Of a stretch of DNA of 35,727 nt, positions 23,280 through 31,032 are shown piece by piece (positions within the stretch are counted from its first letter, which is position 1; each line of letters begins with the position of its first letter). The notes beneath the pieces were generated by a model. The model saw only the letters and a program-made list of their open reading frames with translations, searched no databases and was not told the origin of the DNA. The stretch is from NCBI GenBank assembly GCA_030538705.1, contig JAUNTL010000023.1, positions 1-35,727 of the forward strand. The letters are read 5' to 3'. The stretch comes from Paracoccus sp. (in: a-proteobacteria). Lineage in GTDB: Bacteria; Pseudomonadota; Alphaproteobacteria; Rhodobacterales; Rhodobacteraceae. Position numbers and translations under genes: made by a program.

Positions 23280-23347
23280 CGAACGCGAAGGGAATCGAAC
23301 CCCCGACACCCGGTTGACCCGGCGCTCTACCGCTGAGCTACGCATCC
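23280..23347 (-). tRNA. tRNA-like gene with a shortened anticodon arm
   Basis: On the minus strand the acceptor is intact (GGATGCG with CGCGTTC, all seven positions paired with wobbles), TA follows at positions 8-9, the D arm is GCTC/GAGC, and the T arm is GGGGG/CCCTT with loop TTCGATT. The anticodon region has only 18 bases up to the T arm against 21-22 in a normal tRNA: it folds as a 4-bp CCGG stem with a 5-base loop GTCAA. The amino acid cannot be assigned. It looks like a tRNA that has lost bases in its anticodon arm, or an unusual functional tRNA. It directly precedes the other tRNA-like gene in the direction of transcription. Confidence 0.5.
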
Positions 23348-23733
23348 TCCCGCCCGGCTTTCCGGCCCCGGCATACGCCAGCGGCAGTGCCGCCGCGCAC
23401 CGGCAGGGCATGAAACCCTGACCGTTGGGGTCCGGTCCACTTGGGACGGAAGGCGCGGGTGCCACAGAAGGATGATTCGCGGCAATGGAAATTGCGCCTG
23501 TGGCGGATCGGACGCGGTTAAGTGGCATTAGTGCAACTATGGCGGGCGCGAGGATAGGCCGGCTCGGCTGCGTGGCGGGATCATCGGCTGTGGTTGTCAC
23601 GTCCTGCCGGGTGATGGCAGGGATCGCCGCCAGCCCGTCCGGGTTGCCAGCCCGCCAGCCCGCCAGCCCGCCGCGTTGGCGGGCGCGGCCGGTCAGCAAA
23701 TGGCATCTGCACCACCCCGTCAGCAAGGCAAGG
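23348..23733. other. Intergenic region with hairpins and an 8-bp tandem repeat, no gene
   Basis: About 386 bases between the tRNA-like genes and DUF1491. CAGGG/CCCTG at 23404-23420 forms a 5-bp stem with a 7-base loop, next to ACCG/CGGT at 23421-23436, recalling tRNA arms but without a T arm. At 23647-23672 CCAGCCCG is repeated three times. I see no supported coding frame. Confidence 0.45.
23647..23672. repeat. 8-bp tandem repeat (CCAGCCCG x3)
   Basis: Three exact copies of CCAGCCCG followed by CC. It lies in non-coding sequence between the tRNA-like genes and DUF1491. Confidence 0.8.
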
Positions 23734-24069
23734 TCAGGTCAGCCCGTCCTCGTCCAGCAGGGTCATGCCCGCGCGGCTTTCGATCTCGATCAGCCACAGG
23801 TCGGGGTCAAAGCCCGCCTCGCGCCGGATCAGGGCGTCGATCTCGGGTTCGGGGGCGGCGGCGATCTCGTGCCATGGGCGGGTGTCGGTCTGATAATCCC
23901 ATTCGCGCCGCCATAGCGTCGCGCGCCCGTCCAATGTGGCGCATTTGACCATGATGGCGCCGGCGGTTTCGTCGCCGCGGCGCGTGACATAGGCGGGAAT
24001 GCCCGCCAGACCGAGACGGCGCAGATAGGCGCCGACCCAGACATGGGCGGCCAGCCGCGCCTCAGCCAT
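23734..24069 (-). CDS. DUF1491 family protein
   Basis: A 111-residue cytoplasmic protein matching the DUF1491 pattern: EARLAAHVWVGAYLRRLGLAGIPAYVTRRGDETAGAIMVK, then WRREWDYQTDTRPWHEI and EPEIDALIRREAGFDPDLWLIEIE. The family is small, alphaproteobacterial and of unknown function, and is commonly found behind era. Its start lies 8 bases inside the end of era, so it is translated with it. In relatives recO follows; here the next 386 bases are non-coding. Confidence 0.93.
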   Translation of the reverse strand: MAEARLAAHVWVGAYLRRLGLAGIPAYVTRRGDETAGAIMVKCATLDGRATLWRREWDYQTDTRPWHEIAAAPEPEIDALIRREAGFDPDLWLIEIESRAGMTLLDEDGLT

Positions 24070-24979
24070 CGTTGAAATCGAGACCCATCTGGGTAAACCG
24101 CTCGGCCTCGTCCAGCCAGTTCTCGCGGGTCTTGACGGTCAGGAACAGATGCACCGGACGACCAAGAAATTCGGTCAGCTCTTCGCGCGCGGCCTTGCCG
24201 ACGGCGCGGATCGCCTCGCCCTTGTGGCCCAGCACGATGCCCTTATGGCCGTCGCGGGCGACATAGATGATCTGGTCGATCTTGGCCGATCCGTCCTTGC
24301 GGTCCTCCCACGCCTCGGTCTCGACCGTCAGCTGATAGGGCAATTCCTCGTGCAGGCGCAGGGTCAGCTTTTCGCGGGTGATCTCGGCGGCGATCATGCG
24401 CATCGGCAGATCGGCCAGCTGATCCTCGGGGTAAAGCCACGGCCCGACGGGCAGCACGGCGGCCAGCCAGTCGCGCAGATCATCGGTCCCGTAACCCTTT
24501 TCGGCCGAGATCATGAAGGTGCGGGCAAAGGGAAAGGCCGCGTTCGCCTCGGCCGACAGGGCCAGCAGGGTTTCGGCACGCACCCGGTCGATCTTGTTGA
24601 TGGCGAGTGCGACGGGGCGGGTGCCCGCGCTTTGACGAAGTTGTTCGATGATCGCGCGCGCGCCCTCGGTCAGCCCGCGATGGGCCTCGATCAGCAGGAT
24701 GATGACATCGGCATCCGCGACACCACCCCATGCGGCCGCGACCATTGAGCGGTCCAGCCGGCGGCGCGGACGAAAGATGCCGGGCGTGTCGACAAAGACG
24801 ATCTGCGCGTCACCGGCCATGGCGATCCCGCGGATGCGGGCGCGGGTGGTCTGGACCTTGTGGGTGACGATCGAGACCTTTGCGCCAACCATGCGGTTGA
24901 GCAGCGTCGATTTGCCGGCATTCGGCTCGCCGATCAGGGCGACAAAACCGGCGCGGGTGGTGGGGGGGGCATCAGTCAT
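24062..24979 (-). CDS. era: GTPase Era
   Basis: A ribosome-assembly GTPase that binds the 3' end of 16S rRNA. It has 305 residues. The G1 motif GEPNAGKS is at residues 17-24; the switch region VQTTRARIRG, then DTPG and NKID (NKIDRV) follow. The C-terminal KH domain carries GIVLGHKGEAIRAVGKAAREEL. The ATG at 24979 is chosen; an upstream in-frame codon would add 11 residues (MRARCPNRRNN) not seen in the family. The upstream 318 bases before rnc hold GC-rich repeats. Overlaps DUF1491 by 8 bases. Confidence 0.97.
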   Translation of the reverse strand: MTDAPPTTRAGFVALIGEPNAGKSTLLNRMVGAKVSIVTHKVQTTRARIRGIAMAGDAQIVFVDTPGIFRPRRRLDRSMVAAAWGGVADADVIILLIEAHRGLTEGARAIIEQLRQSAGTRPVALAINKIDRVRAETLLALSAEANAAFPFARTFMISAEKGYGTDDLRDWLAAVLPVGPWLYPEDQLADLPMRMIAAEITREKLTLRLHEELPYQLTVETEAWEDRKDGSAKIDQIIYVARDGHKGIVLGHKGEAIRAVGKAAREELTEFLGRPVHLFLTVKTRENWLDEAERFTQMGLDFNDG

Positions 24980-25297
24980 GTTGTTCCTGCGGTTTGGGCA
25001 TCGGGCGCGCATGGGCTGCGGCGCGGCGCGGCCTGCACGGGCGCCGGGGCTGTCTGTATCCGGTCAAAAGCCTGATCCGCGCGGCCCGCCCCGCCGCGCG
25101 CGCGGGCGGGTTGCAGGTCGTGCCTTGCGAGACAGTTGCGGGGCATGATCCCGCGCCCCGTCGCGCGCGGGCGGGTTGCATGCTGTGGGACATGGTGGCG
25201 CCGGGCAATTGTTCGCCCCCGCCCTGTCGCGCGCGCGCGGGTTGCACGGCCGGCCGGATCGCGCGGCGGGCCGTCATCTGTGATGTTGCGCGGCGCC
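24980..25297. other. Intergenic region between rnc and era with three regularly spaced repeats
   Basis: These 318 bases separate two genes that are usually adjacent. They contain three copies of a GC-rich repeat (listed separately) and no supported gene; a minus-strand frame is open throughout but reads as the repeat itself (QPARAR, QPARAR, NPPARA). Confidence 0.5.
25085..25247. repeat. Three imperfect about 28-bp repeats, 65-66 bp period
   Basis: The copies lie at about 25085-25117, 25154-25182 and 25220-25247. Each runs from a CGCCC-type start through a GCGCGCG core to GGGTTGCA. The GTTGCA ends fall at 25110, 25175 and 25241, that is 65 and 66 bases apart. The spacers of about 40 bases are unrelated. 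Three copies with variable ends do not make a convincing CRISPR array. Confidence 0.65.
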
Positions 25298-25981
25298 TCA
25301 CGCGCCGATCTCTTTCAACAGGGCGGCGGCGGCCATCTGTTCGATCCCGCGCTTGGTGCCGGTGCCGCGCGCGACCGCGTCGCGGCCGTTATCAAGCCGC
25401 ACGGTAATCTCGAACTCTGGTGCGTGGTCGGGTCCGCTGCGGCCGGTGACCTCGTAACGGGGCGGTGTCATGCCATGGGCCTGCGCCCATTCCTGCAAGG
25501 CCGTCTTGGCGTCGCGGGCGTCCTGGGCCACGGTTTCCAGCCGGCCGGCCCACAGGGTCAGGGTGACGGCGCGGGCGGTCTCGAATCCGGCATCAAGATG
25601 GATCGCCGCCAGCACCGCCTCCAGCGCGTCGGCCAGCAGCGCGTCCTTGCGCCGGCCGCCCGAGATCATTTCCGAGCGGCCGAGTTTCAGCACATCGCCC
25701 AGCCCGATTTCGCGCGCGATATCGGCACAGGTCTCGCCGCGCACCAATGCGTTATAGCGTGGTGCCAGCTGGCCTTCGGTTGCCGTCTGATCGGCGGCGA
25801 ACAGCGCCTCGGCCATGGTCAGGCCCAGCACGCGGTCGCCCAGAAACTCCAGCCGCTGATTGTCCGGCCGCGTGCTTGATGCGACCGAACCATGGGTCAA
25901 TGCGCGCACCAGCAGCTCGGGCCGCGCGAATTCGTGGCCGAGGCGGGCCATAAACCCGCGCAGTTCAGCCGAGACCTTCAA
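25298..25981 (-). CDS. rnc: Ribonuclease III
   Basis: Cleaves double-stranded RNA in rRNA and mRNA processing. With a TTG start at 25981 it has 227 residues, and its first bases overlap the lepB stop by 4 (TTGA). This gives the family-typical N-terminus [17 protein letters not shown]. An ATG at 26014 would add 11 residues that overlap lepB. The signature [11 protein letters not shown] with catalytic Glu and Asp is near residues 43-53, the second acidic site is [18 protein letters not shown], and the C-terminal dsRNA-binding domain contains [27 protein letters not shown] and the final [17 protein letters not shown]. Confidence 0.96.
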   Translation of the reverse strand: MKVSAELRGFMARLGHEFARPELLVRALTHGSVASSTRPDNQRLEFLGDRVLGLTMAEALFAADQTATEGQLAPRYNALVRGETCADIAREIGLGDVLKLGRSEMISGGRRKDALLADALEAVLAAIHLDAGFETARAVTLTLWAGRLETVAQDARDAKTALQEWAQAHGMTPPRYEVTGRSGPDHAPEFEITVRLDNGRDAVARGTGTKRGIEQMAAAALLKEIGA

Positions 25982-26763
25982 TGGATCGCCTTGAAGAAGC
26001 GGTCGGCCCGCCATGTCCAGAAATACAAAAGCGAGGTTCCCGCCGACGAGAACATGATCCGGTCGGCACGCCCGATCAGAAACTCGGCCGGCACCATACC
26101 AAGCCCGCCGGTCACGGCAGGAAAGCGCGAATCCTCGGAATTGTCGCGGTTGTCGCCCATGAAAAAGTAATGACCCTCGGGCACGGTAAAGACCGGGGTG
26201 GTATCGGCGACCCAGCTGTCGGTTATGTTCAGCACATCATGGCTGGTGCCGCCCGGCAGATATTCGGTGAAACGCTGTTTCATGCATTCGCCGCCCTCGG
26301 GGACGGGATCGTTATAGCAGCGCGGCATCAGCTGCTGGCTGCCCTGGCGCGCCTTGAGTTCGATGAAATCGGGCCGGGGTTCATAGCGCAGCTCTTCGCC
26401 ATTGATGACAAGGCGGCCGTTGACCATCTGCACGGTATCGCCGGGCAGGCCGATCACACGCTTGATGAAATCGACATTACGGGTCGGGTGACGGAACACC
26501 GCGACATCGCCGCGCTCGGGGTCGGAGCCGAGGATGCGGCCGTTGATGGGGCAGACCGAAAACGGGCAGGAGTGGGCGGAATAGCCATAAGCCATCTTGT
26601 TGACGAACAGGAAATCCCCGATCAGCAGCGTGTCCTTCATGCTGCCCGAGGGAATCCAGAACGGCTGAAAGAACAGGGTGCGGAAGATCCCCGCGATCAC
26701 CAAAGCCCAGAACACCGTCTTGACGGTTTCCCAGATACCTTCCTTTTTTTCCGCGCGCGCCAT
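25978..26763 (-). CDS. lepB: Signal peptidase I
   Basis: Removes signal peptides from exported proteins at the periplasmic face of the inner membrane. It has 261 residues. One membrane helix is at about residues 12-33 ([21 protein letters not shown]). The catalytic Ser41 is in [12 protein letters not shown], the catalytic Lys101 in [11 protein letters not shown], and the conserved [18 protein letters not shown] box is near residue 210. An insertion with cysteines ([15 protein letters not shown] and [16 protein letters not shown]) lies in the periplasmic part, as in other alphaproteobacteria. The ATG at 26763 was chosen over an unsupported upstream extension. It is translationally coupled to rnc, and its usual upstream partner acpS is elsewhere. 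Confidence 0.97.
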   Translation of the reverse strand: MARAEKKEGIWETVKTVFWALVIAGIFRTLFFQPFWIPSGSMKDTLLIGDFLFVNKMAYGYSAHSCPFSVCPINGRILGSDPERGDVAVFRHPTRNVDFIKRVIGLPGDTVQMVNGRLVINGEELRYEPRPDFIELKARQGSQQLMPRCYNDPVPEGGECMKQRFTEYLPGGTSHDVLNITDSWVADTTPVFTVPEGHYFFMGDNRDNSEDSRFPAVTGGLGMVPAEFLIGRADRIMFSSAGTSLLYFWTWRADRFFKAIH

Positions 26764-26847
26764 GTCCGATCCTTTGCAGCCTTGGGGCTGAATGGTGCCG
26801 GGCCGGGTGAAAGTCAAGCTGCCCGGGCCGTCAGCGCCCGGTCATGT

Positions 26848-27495
26848 TCAGAACGGAACGGGGGCCGAAAAGCTGATCTGCACCCCGCTGTCAGGATGGC
26901 GAAAGCGCAGCGATTGCGCATGCAGCATCAGGCGCGGATAGCCGGCGGCGGCCCCGGTCGCATACAGCGGATCGCCCAGGATCGGATGCCCCGTCTCGGC
27001 CATATGAACCCGCAGCTGATGCGACCGCCCGGTCAGCGGAAACAGGCGGATGCGGGTCTCGTCATCGCCGGCGCGGATGACGCGCCAGTCGGTGCGGGCG
27101 GGGCGGCCCTGTTCGTGGTCGACCTTTTGACGCGGGCGGTTGGGCCAGTCGACGATCAGCGGCAGATCGACGGTGCCGGTCTTTTGCGTGACGCGCCCGG
27201 CGACGCGGGCCACATAGACCTTGTGGGTGTGGCGTTCCTCGAACTGGCGTGAAAGGTGGCGCTGCGCATGCGGGGTCAGCGCAAAGACCATCACGCCCGA
27301 TGTGTCCAGATCCAGCCGGTGAACCAGCAGCACGGTCGGAAACGCCCCGCGCAGCCGCGCGATCAGGCAATCGGCCCGGTCCTCGCCCCGGCCCGGCACG
27401 GACAGCAGCCCGGCCTGCTTGTCGGCGACCAGAACTTCGTGATCGTGATACAGGATATGCGGCGGATCGGCCGGGGGGGCATAGACAAAGCTCAC
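26848..27495 (-). CDS. RluA-family pseudouridine synthase
   Basis: A 215-residue protein starting at GTG 27495, which overlaps the LysE stop by 4 bases. It lacks an S4 domain, as in the short RluA type acting on 23S rRNA and tRNA. The catalytic motif is HRLDLDTSGVMVFAL with its active Asp, and the PLTGRSHQLRVHMAETGHPILGDPLY motif is near the C-terminus. The opening ILYHDHEVLVADKQAGLLSVPGRG is the family's usual first strand. The exact target uridine cannot be stated. The frame runs on upstream inside the LysE gene but that is a shadow. Confidence 0.93.
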   Translation of the reverse strand: MSFVYAPPADPPHILYHDHEVLVADKQAGLLSVPGRGEDRADCLIARLRGAFPTVLLVHRLDLDTSGVMVFALTPHAQRHLSRQFEERHTHKVYVARVAGRVTQKTGTVDLPLIVDWPNRPRQKVDHEQGRPARTDWRVIRAGDDETRIRLFPLTGRSHQLRVHMAETGHPILGDPLYATGAAAGYPRLMLHAQSLRFRHPDSGVQISFSAPVPF

Positions 27496-28118
27496 TTTAC
27501 CACCATGCGGATGGCCAGCCCGGCAAAGATCACCGCCGCGAGGCGGTTCATGATACCCATATGGCGCCCCAGCCGCGCGCCGGCCCAGCCGGCCGCGATG
27601 CCGTAAGCCATGGTCACCACGGTTCCCGTCAGCGCGAATATCAGCCCCAGCCCGAGGATCTGCTGCCATACCGGGCCGTAATCGCTGCGCACGAACTGGG
27701 GCAGAAAGGCCAGCAGGAACAGCACCGGCTTGGGGTTGAGAAGGTTGGACAGCAGGCCGCGCCGCAGCACCGACAGCGCGCGTTCGGGCGCAGGCGTCGC
27801 CGCGCTGTGCGGCCGTGCCCGCCAGCTTTGCCAGGCGAGCAGCAAAAGATAGGCGGCCCCCGCATAGCGGATCGCCGACAGCAGTCCCGGATGCGCCGCG
27901 ATCAGCGCGCCCAGACCGACCGTCGCCAGCAGGACATGGCATATCACGCCCAGGCCGACGCCAATCCCGGCAAGCGCGCCGGCGCGCGGTCCGCCCTTGA
28001 CCCCGCAGGCGGTCGCAAACATCACATCCTGCCCCGGCGCCAGATTCAGCATCAGGCCGCTGTTGATGAACAGCCACAGGCTCGCCGCCGGGATATTGCC
28101 AATTGTGTCCCAGATCAT
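27492..28118 (-). CDS. LysE-family amino acid exporter
   Basis: A 208-residue inner-membrane protein with about six helices. The family opening WLFINSGLMLNLAPGQDVMFATACGVKGGPRAG and the LLSNLLNPKPVLFLLAFLPQFV motif are characteristic of the LysE/RhtB group. The substrate, one or more amino acids or homoserine-lactone-like compounds, is not predictable. Its stop overlaps the RluA start. It is divergent from the acetyltransferase with a 69-base spacer. Confidence 0.93.
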   Translation of the reverse strand: MIWDTIGNIPAASLWLFINSGLMLNLAPGQDVMFATACGVKGGPRAGALAGIGVGLGVICHVLLATVGLGALIAAHPGLLSAIRYAGAAYLLLLAWQSWRARPHSAATPAPERALSVLRRGLLSNLLNPKPVLFLLAFLPQFVRSDYGPVWQQILGLGLIFALTGTVVTMAYGIAAGWAGARLGRHMGIMNRLAAVIFAGLAIRMVVK

Positions 28119-28187
28119 CCGCCGGTGTTAGCGCGGCTTTTCGCGCTTGATAAGGGGTGATATCACGCCCGCGAACAAGGGACCGCG

Positions 28188-28754
28188 ATGATTTCCGAGC
28201 GTGAAAAGATGCTGGCAGGCGCGCTTTATGACGCCGCTGATCCTGAACTGGCCGCGATGCGTGCCCGCGCGGGGGCCTGGATGGTGCGCTATAATGCCAG
28301 CCTTGCCCTGACGGATGATGCGCGGCTGGAGATGCTGCGCGAGATCATGGCCGGCGCCGGCGAGGGCTGCGTGATCCGCCCGCCGTTTCATTGTGATTAC
28401 GGCGCCCATATCCGGCTGGGCGCGCGCGTGTTCATGAACTTTAACTGCGTGGTGCTGGACGTGGCCCCGGTCACCATCGGGGATGGCACGCTGGCCGGTC
28501 CGGGCGTGCAGATCCTGACCGCCGATCATCCGCGCGATCCGGCCCTGCGCGCATCAGGTCTTGAATCGGGGCGCGCGATCGAAATCGGGCGCAATGTCTG
28601 GATCGGCGGTGGCGCGCTGATCCTGCCCGGCGTTACGGTCGGCGATGATGCGATCATCGGTGCGGGGGCGGTTGTGACCCGCGACATCGCCCCCGGCGCA
28701 TGCGTTACCGGCAACCCCGCGCGCCCGCGTGGAAATCAGGGAGATATCAGATGA
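28188..28754 (+). CDS. Sugar O-acetyltransferase (maltose acetyltransferase type)
   Basis: A 188-residue protein. The N-terminal MAC domain reads SEREKMLAGALYDAADPELAAMRARAGAWMVRYN, and the rest is the left-handed beta-helix of hexapeptide repeats (CDYGAHIRLGARVFMNFNCVVLDVAPVTIGDGTLAGPGVQILTADHP ... IEIGRNVWIGGGALILPGVTVGDDAIIGAGAVVTRDI). The His in TADHP is the expected catalytic base. It moves acetyl from acetyl-CoA to a sugar hydroxyl in the cytoplasm; the physiological substrate is unknown. The ATG follows AAGGGA. The stop overlaps the thioesterase start by 4 bases. Confidence 0.95.
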   Translation: MISEREKMLAGALYDAADPELAAMRARAGAWMVRYNASLALTDDARLEMLREIMAGAGEGCVIRPPFHCDYGAHIRLGARVFMNFNCVVLDVAPVTIGDGTLAGPGVQILTADHPRDPALRASGLESGRAIEIGRNVWIGGGALILPGVTVGDDAIIGAGAVVTRDIAPGACVTGNPARPRGNQGDIR

Positions 28755-29188
28755 CCGACACCGACCGCATCCGCGAAATAGCCGAGCATCAGCCGGTCTT
28801 TGCCCGCACCCTTGGCATCAGGCTGATCGAGGCCGGGCCTGACCGCGTCGTCATGGACCTGCCGGTCACGGTCGGGCTGTCAAATCGCAACGGGGTGATG
28901 CACGGGGGGGCGATACTCGGGCTGACGGATAACGCGGGCGGAACGGCCTCGTCTTTGCGGCTGGCCGAGGGCGAGAATACGGTGACGCTGGAAAGCAAGG
29001 TGAACTTCCTGCGCCCGATCCGTATCGGCGATGTCGCGCGCGCGACGGTGACGCCGGTTCATCTGGGCCGCATGACGCAGATCTGGGATATCGCTGTGAC
29101 ACGCGGCGATGGCAAGCTGGCGGCGCGGGTCACGCAGACGCAGATGACGCTGGAATGGCAAGACCCCGCACCGGTTGGAAAGGGCTGA
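28751..29188 (+). CDS. PaaI-family hotdog thioesterase
   Basis: A 145-residue protein of the hotdog fold. The NGVMHGGAILGLTDNAGGTASS segment contains the HGG motif and the Asp typical of the family's active site; NTVTLESKVNFLRPIRIGDVARATVTPVHLGR is the following strand pattern. It hydrolyses small or aromatic acyl-CoA thioesters; the substrate is not known. It is translationally coupled to the acetyltransferase (ATGA). Confidence 0.94.
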   Translation: MTDTDRIREIAEHQPVFARTLGIRLIEAGPDRVVMDLPVTVGLSNRNGVMHGGAILGLTDNAGGTASSLRLAEGENTVTLESKVNFLRPIRIGDVARATVTPVHLGRMTQIWDIAVTRGDGKLAARVTQTQMTLEWQDPAPVGKG

Positions 29189-29192
29189 ACGC

Positions 29193-29510
29193 ATGCGCAA
29201 GTTTCTGACCGTTCTCATGATCGCCCTGCTGGCCGGACTGGCCTATATCTGGTTCATCCCCGGCCCCAGCATCCTGCTGGGCGGGCCGCCCAAATCCGAG
29301 ATCGTAGCGGTCACCCGCGCCTCGCTTGCCGGCCCCCCCGGCGCCACGACCGAGGCGGATCTGGCCACCATTTCCCCCAAGGGCTTGTGTCGCAAGAATG
29401 ACGATGGCAGCTTTGCCTGCATCGTGGAAATCGCCCTGAATGGCCGCGGCGAAACCCTTGTCAGCGTGCTGAGAAAGGACGCCAGCGGCGCCTGGGTGGC
29501 GGCGGACTGA
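29193..29510 (+). CDS. Small membrane-anchored protein of unknown function
   Basis: A 105-residue protein starting at ATG 29193, 4 bases after the thioesterase stop. Residues 1-22 (MRKFLTVLMIALLAGLAYIWFI) are a hydrophobic anchor or signal peptide. The rest is predicted periplasmic and carries two cysteines (KGLCRKNDDGSFACIVEIALNG) that may form a disulfide. The family is unknown to me. It closes the three-gene operon that begins at the acetyltransferase. Confidence 0.8.
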   Translation: MRKFLTVLMIALLAGLAYIWFIPGPSILLGGPPKSEIVAVTRASLAGPPGATTEADLATISPKGLCRKNDDGSFACIVEIALNGRGETLVSVLRKDASGAWVAAD

Positions 29511-29523
29511 GGGTCGGCCACGG

Positions 29524-29619
29524 CTATTTCACCGTCATTTCCGGCACCGGGCGGGCGTCCTTTACATGCGGCAGCCCGGAATAACCCCCGGCACGGATGG
29601 CCGTCAGATAGCGCTCCAT
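29524..29619 (-). pseudogene. Short open frame, possible gene remnant, downstream of the MFS terminator
   Basis: A 31-codon frame from ATG 29619 to 29524 reads MERYLTAIRAGGYSGLPHVK and on to a TAG stop. It lies beyond the MFS terminator and has no clear ribosome site. Its composition is protein-like (Tyr, Gly, Pro and His in a sensible order), so it may be the C-terminal remnant of a lost gene. I cannot name a parent and the call is weak. Confidence 0.2.
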
Positions 29620-29627
29620 CAGGATAT

Positions 29628-29659
29628 GAAAAACGCCGCGCACCGGCAATGCGCGGCGT
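29628..29659 (-). terminator. Rho-independent terminator of the MFS gene
   Basis: On the minus strand a perfect 10-bp stem (ACGCCGCGCA with TGCGCGGCGT, arms 29650-29659 and 29633-29642) with a 7-base loop runs into TTTTT. It begins 20 bases after the MFS stop. Confidence 0.85.
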
Positions 29660-29678
29660 CTGCACAGGCCCGGCCCGC

Positions 29679-30920
29679 TCAGGCGGCGGCGGGCAGGCGG
29701 GCCGGGGCCTCGCGGATGGGCAGATGGATCAGCGCCGAGAACGCGCCGATGCCGACGCCCACCCACCAGACCAGCGTATAGTCATGAAAGCGGTCATAGA
29801 GCGTGCCGCCCAGCCAGACCCCCAGGAATGACCCCAGCTGGTGCGACAGAAAGACAAAGCCGTAAAGCGTCCCCATATAGCGCAGCCCGTAGATATAGGC
29901 GACCAGACCCGAGGTCAGCGGCACCGTCGCCAGCCACAGCGCCCCCATCACCAGCGAAAAGACGAGAACGCTTGTCGGGGTGATCGGCATCAGGATGAAC
30001 GCCGCCGCCGCGATGGTGCGCAGCGTATAGATCCCGGCCAGCAGATATTTCTTGGTGTAACGCTTGCCCAGCCAGCCCGCAAAGATTGCCCCGGCGATAT
30101 TCGCCGCACCGATCAGCGAGATCGCAACCGCACCCAGTGTCGTGGTCGAGCTGATGCCGATACTGGCCAGAATCCCGCCCGGATCTATCGGGCCGCACAT
30201 CTCGGCAACCATTGCCGGAAAATGGGCGGTGATGAAGGCAAGCTGATAACCGCAGGAAAAGAACCCGGCAAAGATCATCAGATAGGACGGGTCACGAAAG
30301 GCACGGCCAAGCACGCGGCCCATGCTTTCCTCCAGCGTCGCCGGGCTGGCCGGGCGGCCGGGGCCGAGCATCGGCAGGAACAGCACCGTGCAAAGCGCGA
30401 TGCCGGCGAATATCAAAAAGACGTTCTGCCATGGCATCAGCGCCAGCAACCCCACCGCCAGCGGTGCGCCAAAGACCTGCCCGGCCGATCCGGCGGCCGT
30501 CGCGATGCCAAGGGCGAGGCTGCGGTTCTCGTCGCTGGCGGCCCGGCCGACCACGGCCAGAATGACGCCAAAGCCCGTGCCGGCGATGCCAAAGCCGACG
30601 GCAATTTCCCAAAACTGCATCGCCTCGGGCGTGGTAGCAAAGGCCGACATCGCCAGCCCGAGCGCATAGAGGATCGCCCCCAGAATGACCGCCCAGCGAT
30701 CACCCCAGCGTTCCGCCAATGCGCCGAAAATCGGCTGACCGATTCCCCAGGCAAGATTCTGGATGGCGATGGCCAGCGAAAACTCGGCGCGCGGCCAGCC
30801 GAAGGTCTGTTCGATGGGGATCTGAAAGACGCCGAAACTTGCGCGCAACGAGAAATTCAGCAGCAGGATAAGACACCCACCGATCAGGACGGGGGTCATC
30901 AGCTTGGTGGATTGGGACAT
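29679..30920 (-). CDS. MFS transporter
   Basis: A 413-residue inner-membrane protein with about twelve helices in two halves joined at about residue 200 (LGPGRPASPATLEESMGRVLGRAFRDPSYLM). The first half contains the A-motif-like GALAERWGDRWAVILG and the second FAGWLGKRYTKKYLLAG. It belongs to the monocarboxylate/oxalate-formate-like major facilitator group by overall look; no substrate can be stated. It is divergent from the GST, with a 112-bp spacer, and is followed by a clear terminator. Confidence 0.93.
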   Translation of the reverse strand: MSQSTKLMTPVLIGGCLILLLNFSLRASFGVFQIPIEQTFGWPRAEFSLAIAIQNLAWGIGQPIFGALAERWGDRWAVILGAILYALGLAMSAFATTPEAMQFWEIAVGFGIAGTGFGVILAVVGRAASDENRSLALGIATAAGSAGQVFGAPLAVGLLALMPWQNVFLIFAGIALCTVLFLPMLGPGRPASPATLEESMGRVLGRAFRDPSYLMIFAGFFSCGYQLAFITAHFPAMVAEMCGPIDPGGILASIGISSTTTLGAVAISLIGAANIAGAIFAGWLGKRYTKKYLLAGIYTLRTIAAAAFILMPITPTSVLVFSLVMGALWLATVPLTSGLVAYIYGLRYMGTLYGFVFLSHQLGSFLGVWLGGTLYDRFHDYTLVWWVGVGIGAFSALIHLPIREAPARLPAAA

Positions 30921-30979
30921 GGTCTGGCCTCGCGCAACATGTCAGCATTGGCGCAGGCCGGTGGGTGCGTCAAGATGAC

Positions 30980-31008
30980 TTGCGGCGGTCTGGCACCCGG
31001 CCTAGCTT
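30980..31008 (+). promoter_or_regulatory. Possible promoter of the GST gene
   Basis: TTGCGG at 30980-30985 and TAGCTT at 31003-31008 are 17 bases apart, ending 24 bases before the GST start. The match to the sigma-70 consensus is partial. On the other strand a TTGACG in the same spacer may serve the MFS gene. Confidence 0.35.
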
Positions 31009-31032
31009 CGGGGTTTGTTGAGGAGGCATGTC

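Noticed and set aside
23404-23460. A third tRNA next to the tRNA-like pair
   Set aside because: Two tRNA-arm-like hairpins are present, but there is no T arm with TTC loop and no acceptor pairing.
25085-25247. CRISPR array
   Set aside because: There are only three imperfect repeats with ragged ends and no cas genes; spacing is regular but the repeats are GC-tract dominated.
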